Below, one piece after another: positions 50,845-59,436 of a stretch of DNA of 64,000 nt. This stretch comes from Streptomyces sp. RB17 (GTDB lineage Bacteria; Actinomycetota; Actinomycetes; Streptomycetales; Streptomycetaceae), in NCBI RefSeq assembly GCF_009604455.1, contig NZ_WEGL01000010.1, positions 248,001-312,000 of the forward strand, given 5' to 3'. Both the position numbers and the translations under genes were made by a program. The notes beneath the pieces were generated by a model. The model worked only from the letters and a program-made list of their open reading frames with translations, ran no database searches and was not told the DNA's origin. Each line of letters begins with the position of its first letter. Within the stretch, counting starts at the first letter, position 1.

Positions 50845-51087
50845 TCAGCCCAGCAGGACGTCGTCGTCGCCCAGCCGCTTCAGCTCGCGGTAGAGGATCG
50901 CGAGGCCGGTCACGATGGCCACGGCGGAGACCGTGGCGTCGATCAGCCGCAGCGTGTCGTGCTCGGCGCGGGCCTTCTTGATCTGCTTGGCGACACCGAC
51001 CGCGCCGAACGCGGTGGTGGCCATGGACAGGTACGTACCGGACTTGGACTTCTTGAAGCCCTTGGCCTTGGACAGTGCCTTGCTCAC
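50845..51087 (-). CDS. Small membrane protein embedded between gatA and gatB, 80 aa
   Basis: The GTG at 51087 shares GTGA with the gatA stop codon, and the gene ends 16 bp before the gatB start, so it is translated from the gatCAB message. The protein starts with a basic segment (VSKALSKAKGFKKSKSGTYL), then a short weakly hydrophobic stretch, then a clear TM helix (IDATVSAVAIVTGLAILYRE) and an acidic end GDDDVLLG. No known domain. It may be easily missed, because in this frame the open reading continues through gatA. Its place inside an essential operon suggests a housekeeping role, but none can be named. Confidence 0.78.
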   Translation of the reverse strand: MSKALSKAKGFKKSKSGTYLSMATTAFGAVGVAKQIKKARAEHDTLRLIDATVSAVAIVTGLAILYRELKRLGDDDVLLG

Positions 51088-52583
51088 AGCGACGGAGCCT
51101 CCTCCAGCAGCGGGTGACCCCACTGTTCCACGAAGGCGGCCTCGACGGCGGCGCCGACCTTGTACAGGCGGTCGTCCTGCATCGCGGGGGCGATGATCTG
51201 CAGGCCCACCGGGAGGTTGTCCTCCGGGGCGAGGCCGCAGGGCAGGGACATGGCCGCGTTGCCCGCCAGGTTGGTCGGGATGGTGCACAGGTCCGCGAGG
51301 TACATCGCCATCGGGTCGTCGGCTCGCTCGCCGATCGCGAAGGCGGTGGTGGGCGTCGTCGGCGAGACGATGACGTCCACCTGCTCGAAGGCCTTCTCGA
51401 AGTCGCGCGTGATGAGCGTGCGGACCTTCTGCGCGGAGCCGTAGTACGCGTCGTAGTAGCCGCTCGACAGGGCGTACGTGCCCAGCATGATGCGGCGCTT
51501 CACCTCGGGGCCGAAGCCGGCCTCGCGGGTGAAGGAGGTGACCTCCTCGGCCGAGTGGCTGCCGTCGTCGCCGGTCCGCAGGCCGTAGCGCAGGCCGTCG
51601 AAGCGGGCGAGGTTGGAGGAGCACTCGGACGGCGCGATCAGGTAGTACGCCGACAGCGCGAGGTCGAAGGACGGGCAGTCCAGCTCGACGATCTCCGCGC
51701 CCAGCTCCTTCAGCAGCTCGACCGACTCGTCGAAGCGCTGGATGACACCGGCCTGGTAGCCCTCGCCGCGGAACTGCTTGACCACGCCGACCCGCATGCC
51801 CTGCACGCTGCCGTTGCGGGCGGCCTCGACGACCGGCGGGACCGGGGCGTCGATGGAGGTGGAGTCCATCGGGTCGTGCCCGGCGATGACCTCGTGCAGC
51901 AGCGCCGCGTCCAGGACCGTACGGGCACAGGGGCCGCCCTGGTCGAGGGAGGAGGAGAACGCCACCATGCCGTAACGGGACACCGCGCCGTACGTCGGCT
52001 TCACGCCGACCGTGCCGGTGACGGCGGCCGGCTGACGGATGGAGCCGCCGGTGTCGGTGCCGATGGCGAGCGGGGCCTGGAAGGAGGCGAGCGCCGCGGA
52101 GGAACCGCCGCCGGAGCCGCCGGGGATCTTGGTGAGGTCCCAGGGGTTGCCGGTCGGTCCGTACGCGCTGTTCTCGGTGCTGGACCCCATGGCGAACTCG
52201 TCCATGTTGGTCTTGCCGAGGATGACGACGTCGGCGGCCTTGAGCCTCTTGGTCAGGGTCGCGTCGTACGGCGGGATCCACCCCTCAAGGATCTTCGAAC
52301 CGACGGTCGTGGGCACGCCCTCGGTGGTGAAGATGTCCTTGAGCGCGAGCGGCACGCCGGCGAGGGGGCCGAGCTTCTCCCCTCGCGCCCGCTTCTCGTC
52401 CACGGCACGGGCCTGCGCGAGGGCGCCCTCGCGGTCGATGTGCAGGAAGGCGTGCACCTTCTCGTCGACGGCCTCGATCCGGGCGAGGTGGGCCTCGGTG
52501 ACCTCGACGGCCGTGAGCTCGCCGGCGGCGATCTTCTCGGCGATCTGCGCGGCGGTGAGCTTGATGATGTTGCTGTCCGTCAT
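51084..52583 (-). CDS. gatA: Asp-tRNA(Asn)/Glu-tRNA(Gln) amidotransferase subunit A
   Basis: A 499-aa amidase-signature subunit that releases ammonia from glutamine. The Ser-cisSer-Lys triad lies in VPLALKDIFTTEG (Lys), IPGGSGGGSSAALASFQAPL (cis-Ser) and GTDTGGSIRQPAAVTGTVGV (nucleophilic Ser). VSPTTPTTAF and the C-terminal LPVGLQIIAPAMQDDRLYKV are also typical. The ATG at 52583 lies 5 bp after gatC, and the stop overlaps the small membrane protein start. Confidence 0.96.
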   Translation of the reverse strand: MTDSNIIKLTAAQIAEKIAAGELTAVEVTEAHLARIEAVDEKVHAFLHIDREGALAQARAVDEKRARGEKLGPLAGVPLALKDIFTTEGVPTTVGSKILEGWIPPYDATLTKRLKAADVVILGKTNMDEFAMGSSTENSAYGPTGNPWDLTKIPGGSGGGSSAALASFQAPLAIGTDTGGSIRQPAAVTGTVGVKPTYGAVSRYGMVAFSSSLDQGGPCARTVLDAALLHEVIAGHDPMDSTSIDAPVPPVVEAARNGSVQGMRVGVVKQFRGEGYQAGVIQRFDESVELLKELGAEIVELDCPSFDLALSAYYLIAPSECSSNLARFDGLRYGLRTGDDGSHSAEEVTSFTREAGFGPEVKRRIMLGTYALSSGYYDAYYGSAQKVRTLITRDFEKAFEQVDVIVSPTTPTTAFAIGERADDPMAMYLADLCTIPTNLAGNAAMSLPCGLAPEDNLPVGLQIIAPAMQDDRLYKVGAAVEAAFVEQWGHPLLEEAPSL

Positions 52584-52588
52584 GACGG

Positions 52589-52885
52589 TCACTCCTCCCC
52601 CAGGATCTGCGGCACCTTGAAACGCTGCTGCTCCTGGGCCGGGGCGCCGGAGAGCGCCTGCTCGGGGGTGAGCGAGGGACGGACCTCGTCCGGGCGCATG
52701 ACGTTCGTCAGCGGGAGCGGGTGCGAGGTCGGCGGTACGTCTTGGTCGGCGACCTCGCTGACGCGGGCGACCGCGCCGATGATGTCGTCCAGCTGTCCCG
52801 CGAAGTGATCGAGCTCTTCGGGCTTCAGCTCCAGACGCGCCAGCCGGGCGAGGTGGGCGACCTCCTCGCGCGTGATGCCAGGCAT
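52589..52885 (-). CDS. gatC: Asp-tRNA(Asn)/Glu-tRNA(Gln) amidotransferase subunit C
   Basis: A 98-aa belt-like subunit that wraps GatA and GatB and stabilises their contact. Family pattern: ITREEVAHLARLARLELKPE, a central LDDIIGAVARVSEVADQDVP, and the end TPEQALSGAPAQEQQRFKVP followed by QILGE. The ATG at 52885 has AGAGGAA at 8 nt. First gene of the operon; only 46 bp separate it from a MITE-like element, so the promoter must lie within or beyond that element. Confidence 0.95.
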   Translation of the reverse strand: MPGITREEVAHLARLARLELKPEELDHFAGQLDDIIGAVARVSEVADQDVPPTSHPLPLTNVMRPDEVRPSLTPEQALSGAPAQEQQRFKVPQILGEE

Positions 52886-52927
52886 GCAGCGTTCCTCTGG
52901 GGTGAGTGTGTGTGGTTTGGGCGGGGG

Positions 52928-53095
52928 CTGGTCGTCTCATTCCCGTCGTTCGCCCGAAGGGCGGGTCGCGCGGCGTCTGGTGCGTGCGATCGCAAGGCGC
53001 CGGAGCGTCCTCGTGGCGGAGCCACGTGGACGATTCGGCAACGCGGCGAGCGTGCGTGCCAGGCGTCGCGCGACAGACGGGAATGGGACGACTAG
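52928..53095. mobile_element. MITE-like inverted-repeat element upstream of gatC
   Basis: A 160-bp non-coding block (52932-53091) is bounded by 16-bp inverted ends TCGTCTCATTCCCGTC and its inverse with one mismatch. It is flanked by CTGG (52928-52931) and CTAG (53092-53095), a possible diverged 4-bp target duplication. Inside is a hairpin CGTGG-CGGAG-CCACG and GC-rich sequence typical of dispersed Streptomyces repeats. No transposase frame. Its ends differ in sequence from the element at 14447 but share the CTAG context and size. Confidence 0.6.
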
Positions 53096-53153
53096 CCCCA
53101 ATCCTATGGGGCGGGGGCGGGTGGCCGTGAAACGGTTTCCCGCGCCCCGCCGC

Positions 53154-53648
53154 TCACCGGTGCCGGCCCTCCCAGGCCGCGCTCTTCAGGAAGTGGTTGT
53201 CGTACAGATCCTGGACCTCGAGGATGCTCTCCGGGGTGGCCTCGCCCAGGCGGATGCGCTGGAGGTGGCGGAAGTACTCGAAGCGCTCCACGCCGGGTGT
53301 GATCACGATGAGCAGGTCGGCGTCGGCTCCCGGCACGGCGGCGAAGGCGTGCGGCCGTCCAGGCGGGACGATGACGAGGTCGCCGCGCTCGGCGGTGACG
53401 ACGTCCTCGCCGGAGAGGATCTCGGCGGCGCCGTCGAGCAGGAAGAACATCTCGGCGGAGTTGTCGTGCCAGTGCGGCTTGGCGCCGTCGGCGCCCGCCT
53501 GCAGGGTGACGCGCTGGGTGGACAGGGCGCCGCCGGTCGCGCTGCTGTCGGCCAGCAGACGGACGGTGGTGGGGGCGCGCCCGACGACTTCGGCCTCGGC
53601 CTCGCGGACGAGCACGGACTCTTCGAACTTCGGTACGAACAGTGACAT
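53154..53648 (-). CDS. Cupin-domain protein
   Basis: A 164-aa small beta-barrel protein. The first cupin motif is AKPHWHDNSAEMFFLLDGAA with metal-binding His and Glu, and the second is LVIVPPGRPHAFAAVPGADA with the third His. Single-domain cupins of this kind are dioxygenases, isomerases or sensors; the activity cannot be told. The ATG at 53648 has a GGGGGAGA site. It follows the DUF4267 gene by 27 bp and is likely in the same operon, facing a TetR regulator. Confidence 0.85.
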   Translation of the reverse strand: MSLFVPKFEESVLVREAEAEVVGRAPTTVRLLADSSATGGALSTQRVTLQAGADGAKPHWHDNSAEMFFLLDGAAEILSGEDVVTAERGDLVIVPPGRPHAFAAVPGADADLLIVITPGVERFEYFRHLQRIRLGEATPESILEVQDLYDNHFLKSAAWEGRHR

Positions 53649-53675
53649 GGCTGGTCTCCCCCTGTCGGATGCCGG

Positions 53676-54047
53676 TCAGACCGCGAAGAGAAGACCGGCG
53701 CTGATCAGTACAACGATCGCGGTGGCGAGGTGGATCCCGAACGCGACGGCTTTCGTGCCGCCGTGGCGCAGGACTATCACGGTGTCCACGAGCGGGACGA
53801 GCGCCACGCAGACCATGAACCACGCCTCGGCCCGGGCACCGGCGGCGGCCAGCAGGACCAGGCCCAGCAGCCCGAAGGTGCCGTCCCTGAGGCCCTTGAT
53901 CGACAGGTAGGCGCCGGCGTCACCGCGAGGGTCGGCCGGGACGCCGTAGCCGGCCGCGGCCGGGCCCGGCTGGAACCAGAACCGGTAGCCGAGGAACACA
54001 CAGAACAGGTCGAGCAGGACAGCCAGGGTGTACGCGGTGACGGTCAT
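53676..54047 (-). CDS. DUF4267 membrane protein
   Basis: A 123-aa protein with four hydrophobic helices. The sequence YRFWFQPGPAAAGYGVPADP together with AYLSIKGLRDGTFGLLGLVL is characteristic of the DUF4267 family of small membrane proteins, whose function is unknown. They often neighbour TetR regulators and small oxidoreductases or cupins. The ATG at 54047 lies 87 bp from the divergent TetR gene and next to its operator array, so it is very probably the main target of that regulator. Confidence 0.82.
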   Translation of the reverse strand: MTVTAYTLAVLLDLFCVFLGYRFWFQPGPAAAGYGVPADPRGDAGAYLSIKGLRDGTFGLLGLVLLAAAGARAEAWFMVCVALVPLVDTVIVLRHGGTKAVAFGIHLATAIVVLISAGLLFAV

Positions 54048-54062
54048 GACCCCTCCGGTTTT

Positions 54063-54125
54063 CTAGCAACGCTATCGGCGAGAGCCAAGCTAGCAGAGCG
54101 TCGACAGTTTGGCTAGCACTGCTAG
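54063..54125. promoter_or_regulatory. Operator array for the adjacent TetR regulator
   Basis: CTAGCA begins three sites: 54063-54075 (CTAGCA-A-CGCTAT, imperfect), 54090-54095 (half-site) and 54113-54125 (CTAGCA-C-TGCTAG, a perfect 13-bp palindrome). They occupy most of the 87-bp gap between the DUF4267 and TetR genes. The last site ends 10 bp before the TetR start, where binding would block its expression (autoregulation). Confidence 0.65.
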
Positions 54126-54134
54126 AATTTGACC

Positions 54135-54713
54135 ATGGCGATCCAGAAGCGCCGGGAGCGCGAACGAGCGGAGCGTGAGCGGCTGATCGTGACGGCCGCG
54201 CGCGAACTGGCCGAGGCGGAGGGCTGGGACGCGGTGACCACACGCCGGCTGGCCGCCGAGATCGAGTACAGCCAGCCGGTCCTCTACAGCCACTTCAAGG
54301 GCAAGGACGCGATCATGGCCGCGGTCGCGGTGCAGGGCTGCACCGACCTGGCGACGGAGCTACGGCAGGCGCGGACGGCGGCGCCGGGCACGCGGGCGGC
54401 GCTGATGGCGGTGGCGGAGACGTACACGTCCTTCGCGCGGCGCCGGCCCGCCCTCTACGACGCGATGTTCACCCACCTGGTGGACCTGCCCTTCGCGACG
54501 GAACAGGCCCCGGCCCGGCTGCGGGAGGCCTTCGGCGAGCTGCTGGTCGTGGTCGAGCCGATCACGGCCGAGGGCGAGGACCCGGGCTTGCTGACGGAGA
54601 CATTCTGGGCGGGGTTGCACGGGTTGGTGACGTTGACGAGGAGCGGGCGGTTGCCGGAGCACGCTCACGAGCGACGCCTGGCACTGCTGATCGGCCACTT
54701 CGCAGGAGCCTGA
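54135..54713 (+). CDS. TetR-family regulator
   Basis: A 192-aa repressor. A very basic N terminus (AIQKRRERERAERERLIVTA) leads into the helix-turn-helix AEAEGWDAVTTRRLAAEIEY plus SQPVLYSHFKGKDAIMAAVA. The C-terminal domain resembles the WHG/TetR_C_13 type (FARRRPALYDAMF, TFWAGLHGLVTLTRSGRLPE). The ATG at 54135 is preferred over an in-frame TTG at 54129. It diverges from the DUF4267-cupin operon and has a matching array of CTAGCA sites, so it probably controls that operon and itself. Ligand unknown. Confidence 0.9.
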   Translation: MAIQKRRERERAERERLIVTAARELAEAEGWDAVTTRRLAAEIEYSQPVLYSHFKGKDAIMAAVAVQGCTDLATELRQARTAAPGTRAALMAVAETYTSFARRRPALYDAMFTHLVDLPFATEQAPARLREAFGELLVVVEPITAEGEDPGLLTETFWAGLHGLVTLTRSGRLPEHAHERRLALLIGHFAGA

Positions 54714-54724
54714 GCGCGCTGAAA

Positions 54725-56965
54725 CTACTCGGCGGCCGGCAGAGCCGCACGCGGCCTCTGCCACCCACGGGACCCACGGGCCCGCAGCCAGGCAGTGGTC
54801 TCCTCCGGAGGCATGGCGGCAGCGACCAGCCACCCCTGCACGGCATCACACCCCAGATCCCGCAACCGCTCCCACGTCTCGTCGTCCTCCACCCCCTCGG
54901 CGACGACGAGCAACCCCAGCGAGTGCGCGAGATCCACCGTGCACCGCACGATCTCCGCGTCCTCGGCGTCCACGGCCAGCCGCGCCACGAACGACCGGTC
55001 GATCTTCAGCTCGCTCACCGGCAGCCGCCGCAGATGCACCAGCGACGAGTACCCGGTGCCGAAGTCGTCCAGGGACATCTTCACGCCGTGCCCGGTCAGC
55101 GCCGCCAGCGTGTCCGCGGCCCGCTGCGGATCCTCCAGCAGCACATGCTCGGTGATCTCCAGCTGCAAGGCCCCCGGGGGGACCCCGTGCCGGGCCAGCC
55201 GCGCGGCGACCGAGCCCGCGAAGCCGGGCGTGTGGACGTCGCGCGGGGAGACGTTGACGGCGACCGGGACCCGCAGCCCCTGCGCCCGCCACTTGGCGAC
55301 CTGCCCGAGCGCGGTCTCCAGGACGTACTCCGTCAGAAGGGGCATCAGCCCGGAGGACTCGGCGATCGCTATGAACTCGTCCGGCGGGACCTTCCCGCGC
55401 TCGGGGTGCACCCAGCGCACCAGCGCCTCCAGGCCGGCGACCTGACCGTCGAAGCGGACCTTGGGCTGGTAGTGCAGCTGCACCTCGCGCGCGTCCAGCG
55501 CCCGGCGCAGATCGCCCAGCAGACCGAGCCGGTCCGGGGTGTTGGAGTCCCGCTTGGACTCGTACACCTCGACGCCCGTACGGTCCCTTTTCGCCTGGTA
55601 CATCGCCACATCGGCCCGCCGCAGCAGCCCTTCGGCGTCCAGGGCGTGGTCGGGGAAGACGGCGACGCCGGCGCTGGCCTCCAGGACGAGGGTGAGCCCG
55701 TCGAGGTCCAGCGGGGAGCCCAGCGCGGCGACGAGGCCGCGGGCGATGCGGGTGGCCGAGGTCGTGGAGTCGGCGACGGGCAGTAACACGGCGAACTCGT
55801 CGCCGCCGAGCCGCGCGGCCTCCGCTCCGCGCGGCAGGGCGAGCCGCAGCCGGTCTGCTATCTGGAGCAGCAGCCGGTCACCGGCGAGATGGCCGAGGGT
55901 GTCGTTCACCGAACGGAAACGGTCGAGGTCGATCAGCATGAGGGCGGAACGGGCGCCGATGCGTTCGGCGTCGTCGAGGGCCGTCCAGATTCGCTCCAGC
56001 AGCCACTGCCGGTTGGGCAGCCCGGTCAGCGGGTCGCGCAGCTGCTCCTCGGCACGCGCGCGTGCCATCCACAGAGTGGAGTCCAGGGCGATGAGCGGGA
56101 TGGCGAACAGCGGGAGCAGCACCGGCTGGGCCTCGGCGACGACGCACAGCAGGGGTGCGATGCCGAGCAGCGCCACGGCGACCAGGCCGTGTCTCACCAC
56201 GGCGGTGCGGGCCACGGTGGGCACTCCGCCGCCGCGCGGGACGAACAGGTACCACTGCAGGCCGCGGCTGACCGCGAGGTAGGCGCCGGCGGCGAGGACC
56301 ACCTCGGGTGCGGTGGCGAAGCTCCAGCTGTCGGGGCGCCAGGGCGTCTCGACGCTCGGGACGCGGCCGAACGCGCCGAGCAGCAGCGCCCCGGCGCCGA
56401 TGCCGAGGATGTCCACCGCACCGTGCAGCACGCCCTGCCGCCAGTGGTGGCGCCGGGCGATGCCGACCAGGACGACGACGGTGAGGCTGACCATGCCGGC
56501 CGGCACCCAGCCGTAGAGCAGCAGCACGGCGAGGGTGAGCGCGGCGCCGGAGCCGGTTCCGCGCCACCAGCGGGCGCGGCCCAACATCACGAGGTGGCCG
56601 ACGATGACACCGGTGAGCAGGGCCAGCGCCCAGCCGACGGCGCCGCTCGGGAAGAGGGCGTGGTGGCCGGAGAAGGCGCGGTAGAAGCCGGCACCGAGGA
56701 CGAACGCGGCGGCGGCCACGACGGCCGCGGGCAGGGTGGGCCAGGACAGGTGCCGTTCGGGGTCGGCGCCGGTCGGGTCGGGGGCGGGCGCGATGGCCAC
56801 GGGTATGGGCGGGTGGGCGTCGTTGGCGGCGCCCGGTCCGGCCGCGCGGACGCGACCGCCCGTGCGCCCGTGCGCCCGCCCCGTCCATCGGGGCGCCCGC
56901 CAGGTACCCGCGCGCCGGCGCAGGCGCAGCCGTGAGTCGGGGGCGACGCTCTCGGTCGGTTCCAT
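54725..56965 (-). CDS. rmdB: Membrane GGDEF-EAL c-di-GMP phosphodiesterase (RmdB-like) with a TTA codon
   Basis: A 746-aa protein. A disordered Arg/Pro/Ala N terminus precedes about six TM helices (80-300), then GGDEF (387-391) and EAL (513-515) domains. EAL-domain motifs are intact: LHYQPKVRFDG, GLEALVRWVHPE, LDDFGTGYSSLVHLRRLP, ELKIDRSFVARL and VVAEGVEDDETW, so c-di-GMP hydrolysis is expected. The GGDEF motif is present, but the upstream I-site RxxD is absent (PRGA). Architecture and position next to ligA match S. coelicolor RmdB (SCO5495), a known phosphodiesterase. Codon 394, three residues after GGDEF, is TTA (55784-55786), making translation dependent on bldA tRNA. The ATG at 56965 follows AGAGGGACGGGA. 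Confidence 0.88.
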   Translation of the reverse strand: MEPTESVAPDSRLRLRRRAGTWRAPRWTGRAHGRTGGRVRAAGPGAANDAHPPIPVAIAPAPDPTGADPERHLSWPTLPAAVVAAAAFVLGAGFYRAFSGHHALFPSGAVGWALALLTGVIVGHLVMLGRARWWRGTGSGAALTLAVLLLYGWVPAGMVSLTVVVLVGIARRHHWRQGVLHGAVDILGIGAGALLLGAFGRVPSVETPWRPDSWSFATAPEVVLAAGAYLAVSRGLQWYLFVPRGGGVPTVARTAVVRHGLVAVALLGIAPLLCVVAEAQPVLLPLFAIPLIALDSTLWMARARAEEQLRDPLTGLPNRQWLLERIWTALDDAERIGARSALMLIDLDRFRSVNDTLGHLAGDRLLLQIADRLRLALPRGAEAARLGGDEFAVLLPVADSTTSATRIARGLVAALGSPLDLDGLTLVLEASAGVAVFPDHALDAEGLLRRADVAMYQAKRDRTGVEVYESKRDSNTPDRLGLLGDLRRALDAREVQLHYQPKVRFDGQVAGLEALVRWVHPERGKVPPDEFIAIAESSGLMPLLTEYVLETALGQVAKWRAQGLRVPVAVNVSPRDVHTPGFAGSVAARLARHGVPPGALQLEITEHVLLEDPQRAADTLAALTGHGVKMSLDDFGTGYSSLVHLRRLPVSELKIDRSFVARLAVDAEDAEIVRCTVDLAHSLGLLVVAEGVEDDETWERLRDLGCDAVQGWLVAAAMPPEETTAWLRARGSRGWQRPRAALPAAE

Positions 56966-57177
56966 TCCCGTCCCTCTCACAGCCGGCGGTGCCCACGCCA
57001 CGCGGCCCGATGTCCGACAGCCATCAGCAGCTCCGCGTTGAAGAAACCTTCCTCGCACGCCGGGAGCGCACGGGGATGCCCCCAACCGCAGCTGGGCACG
57101 GCAGGTGCACATCTCAACAGTAGGCCGCGGAAGGCTTCCACGGGCACCGGTCGTCGACGGTTGCCCGAAAGCGCCCG

Positions 57178-57217
57178 GGCCACCCGTATGCAACTGATAT
57201 GCGCCGATCGGGTGGCC
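57178..57217. terminator. Hairpin after ligA
   Basis: Arms GGCCACCC (57178-57185) and GGGTGGCC (57210-57217) enclose a 24-nt loop with GTATGC/GCGCAT-like inner pairing, 12 bp beyond the ligA stop. The remaining gap to the GGDEF-EAL start (about 210 bp) holds no gene that I can see; it should contain that gene's promoter. Confidence 0.55.
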
Positions 57218-57228
57218 TTCAACCGCTC

Positions 57229-59421
57229 CTACTCGGCCGGAAGCGCGACTTCGGCCGCCGCTTCGGGACCCCGCTCCAAGAGGACGCCGAAACCGTCCTC
57301 GTTCAGGACCGGAACCTTCAATTGCATGGCCTTGTCGTACTTCGATCCCGGGTTGTCACCCACGACGACGAACGAGGTCTTCTTCGACACCGATCCGGTC
57401 ACCTTGGCGCCCCGGCTCTGCAGGGCCTCCTTGGCGCCGTCGCGGGTGAAGTTCTCCAGCGTGCCGGTGACGACGACCGTGAGCCCCTCCAGCGGGCGCG
57501 GGCCCTCGTCCTCGCCGGTCGAGGCGTCCTCCAGCGGGACTCCGGCGGCCTTCCACTTGCGGACGATCTCGCGGTGCCAGTCCTCGGCGAACCACTCCTT
57601 GAGCGCGGCGGCGATGATCGGGCCGACGCCGTCGGTGGTGGCGAGCTCTTCCTCGGTGGCCTGTTCGATGCGGTCGACGGAGCGGAACTCGCGGGCGAGA
57701 GCCTGCGCGGCGACCGGTCCGACATGCCGGATGGACAGGCCGTTCAGGAAGCGGGCGAGCGGGCGGGACTTGGCGGCCTCGATGTTCTCCAGCAGGGCGA
57801 GGGTGTTCTTCTTCGGCTCGCCCTTCTGGTTGGCGAAGACCGTGACGACCTTCTCCTCGCCCGTCTTGGGGTCCCGCTTGGGCAGACCGCTGTCGGGGTC
57901 GAGGACGTAGGCCTTGATGGGCAGCAGCCTCTCCACCGTCAGGTCGAACAGGTCGCCCTCGTCCACCAGCGGCGGGTCGGCCGGCTCCAGCGGACGGGTG
58001 AGCGCGGCGGCGGCCACCGCGCCGAAGTGCTCGATGTCCAGGCACTCACGGCCCGCGAGATAGGAGACCCGCTCGCGCAACTGGGCCGGGCAGGCACGGG
58101 CGTTGGGGCAGCGGAGGTCGATGTCGCCCTCCTTCATGGGCCGGAGCGGGGTGCCGCACTCGGGGCACTCGCCGGGCATCACGAACTCCCGCTCGCTGCC
58201 GTCCCTGAGGTCGACCACCGGGCCGAGGATCTCCGGGATGACGTCACCGGCCTTGCGCAGGACGACCGTGTCCCCGATGAGGACGCCCTTGGCCTTGACG
58301 ACCTCCTGGTTGTGCAGGGTGGCGAACTCGACCTCGCTGCCCGCGACCGTGACCGGCTCGACCTGGGCGTACGGCGTGACCCGGCCGGTGCGGCCGACGC
58401 CCACCTTGATGTCGACGAGCTTGGTGTTGACCTCTTCCGGCGCGTACTTGTAGGCGATCGCCCAGCGCGGCGCACGCGCGGTGGAGCCGAGGCGGCCCTG
58501 CAGACGGATCTCGTCCAGTTTGACGACGACACCGTCGATCTCGTGCTCCACGGAGTGGCGGTTCTCACCGTAGTGGGCGATGAACGCGCGTACGCCGTCG
58601 AGGTCGTCGACCACGCGGTTGTGCGGGGAGGTGGGCAGGCCCCAGGTCTTCAGCAGGTCGTAGGCCTGGGAGAGGCGGGTCAGGCCCGTGAAGCCCTCCA
58701 GGGCGCCGATGCCGTGGACGACCATGTGCAGCGGGCGGGTGGCGGTGACCCGCGGGTCCTTCTGGCGCAGCGAACCGGCGGCGGCGTTGCGTGGGTTGGC
58801 GAACGGCTTGTCTCCGGCGGCGACCAGGCGTTCGTTCAGTTCGAGGAACTTCTCCATCGGGAAGTAGACCTCGCCGCGGATCTCCACCAGGTCGGGCACC
58901 TTGTCGCCCTTGAGGCGGTCCGGGATATCCGTGATCGTGCGGACGTTCTGGGTGATGTCCTCGCCGGTGCGGCCGTCGCCGCGCGTGGCCGCGCGGGTGA
59001 GCCGGCCCTTCTCGTAGGTGAGGTTGACCGCGAGGCCGTCCACCTTGAGCTCGCACAGGAAGTGGTAGTCCTGGTCGCCGAGTTCGCGCGCGATGCGCTC
59101 GGCCCAGGCGGCCAGCTCCTCGTCGTTGAAGGTGTTGTCCAGCGACAGCATCCGCTGGCGGTGCTCGACCGCGGTGAACTCCGTCGCGTACGACCCCGCG
59201 ACCTTCTGGGTCGGCGAGTCCGGGGTGCGCAGCTCCGGATACTGCTCCTCCATGGCCTCCAGGGACTTCAGGAGCCTGTCGAACTCGGCGTCGCTGATGA
59301 CGGGAGCGTCCTTCACGTAGTAACGGAAGCGGTGCTCCTCGATCTGCTCAGCGAGCTGCGCGTGCTTGTCACGTGCCTCGGCGGGCACTGCCGTCTCCGC
59401 CTGCTGCTTGTCGCCGGCCAC
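57229..59421 (-). CDS. ligA: NAD-dependent DNA ligase
   Basis: A 730-aa replicative ligase sealing nicks with NAD. Domain order: Ia (EHRFRYYVKDAPVISDAEFD), adenylation domain with active-site K126 in CELKVDGLAVNL, OB fold (RTGRVTPYAQVEPVTVAGSE), a four-cysteine zinc finger (CPECGTPL...CPNARACPAQ), helix-hairpin-helix repeats (LSIRHVGPVAAQALA, GVGPIIAAALKEW) and a C-terminal BRCT domain (LEGLTVVVTGTLENFTRDGA). The start is GTG at 59421. It lies 15 bp after the MetE-like gene, probably one operon. Normally essential. Confidence 0.97.
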   Translation of the reverse strand: MAGDKQQAETAVPAEARDKHAQLAEQIEEHRFRYYVKDAPVISDAEFDRLLKSLEAMEEQYPELRTPDSPTQKVAGSYATEFTAVEHRQRMLSLDNTFNDEELAAWAERIARELGDQDYHFLCELKVDGLAVNLTYEKGRLTRAATRGDGRTGEDITQNVRTITDIPDRLKGDKVPDLVEIRGEVYFPMEKFLELNERLVAAGDKPFANPRNAAAGSLRQKDPRVTATRPLHMVVHGIGALEGFTGLTRLSQAYDLLKTWGLPTSPHNRVVDDLDGVRAFIAHYGENRHSVEHEIDGVVVKLDEIRLQGRLGSTARAPRWAIAYKYAPEEVNTKLVDIKVGVGRTGRVTPYAQVEPVTVAGSEVEFATLHNQEVVKAKGVLIGDTVVLRKAGDVIPEILGPVVDLRDGSEREFVMPGECPECGTPLRPMKEGDIDLRCPNARACPAQLRERVSYLAGRECLDIEHFGAVAAAALTRPLEPADPPLVDEGDLFDLTVERLLPIKAYVLDPDSGLPKRDPKTGEEKVVTVFANQKGEPKKNTLALLENIEAAKSRPLARFLNGLSIRHVGPVAAQALAREFRSVDRIEQATEEELATTDGVGPIIAAALKEWFAEDWHREIVRKWKAAGVPLEDASTGEDEGPRPLEGLTVVVTGTLENFTRDGAKEALQSRGAKVTGSVSKKTSFVVVGDNPGSKYDKAMQLKVPVLNEDGFGVLLERGPEAAAEVALPAE

Positions 59422-59436
59422 CGTGTTGTCCTCCCG

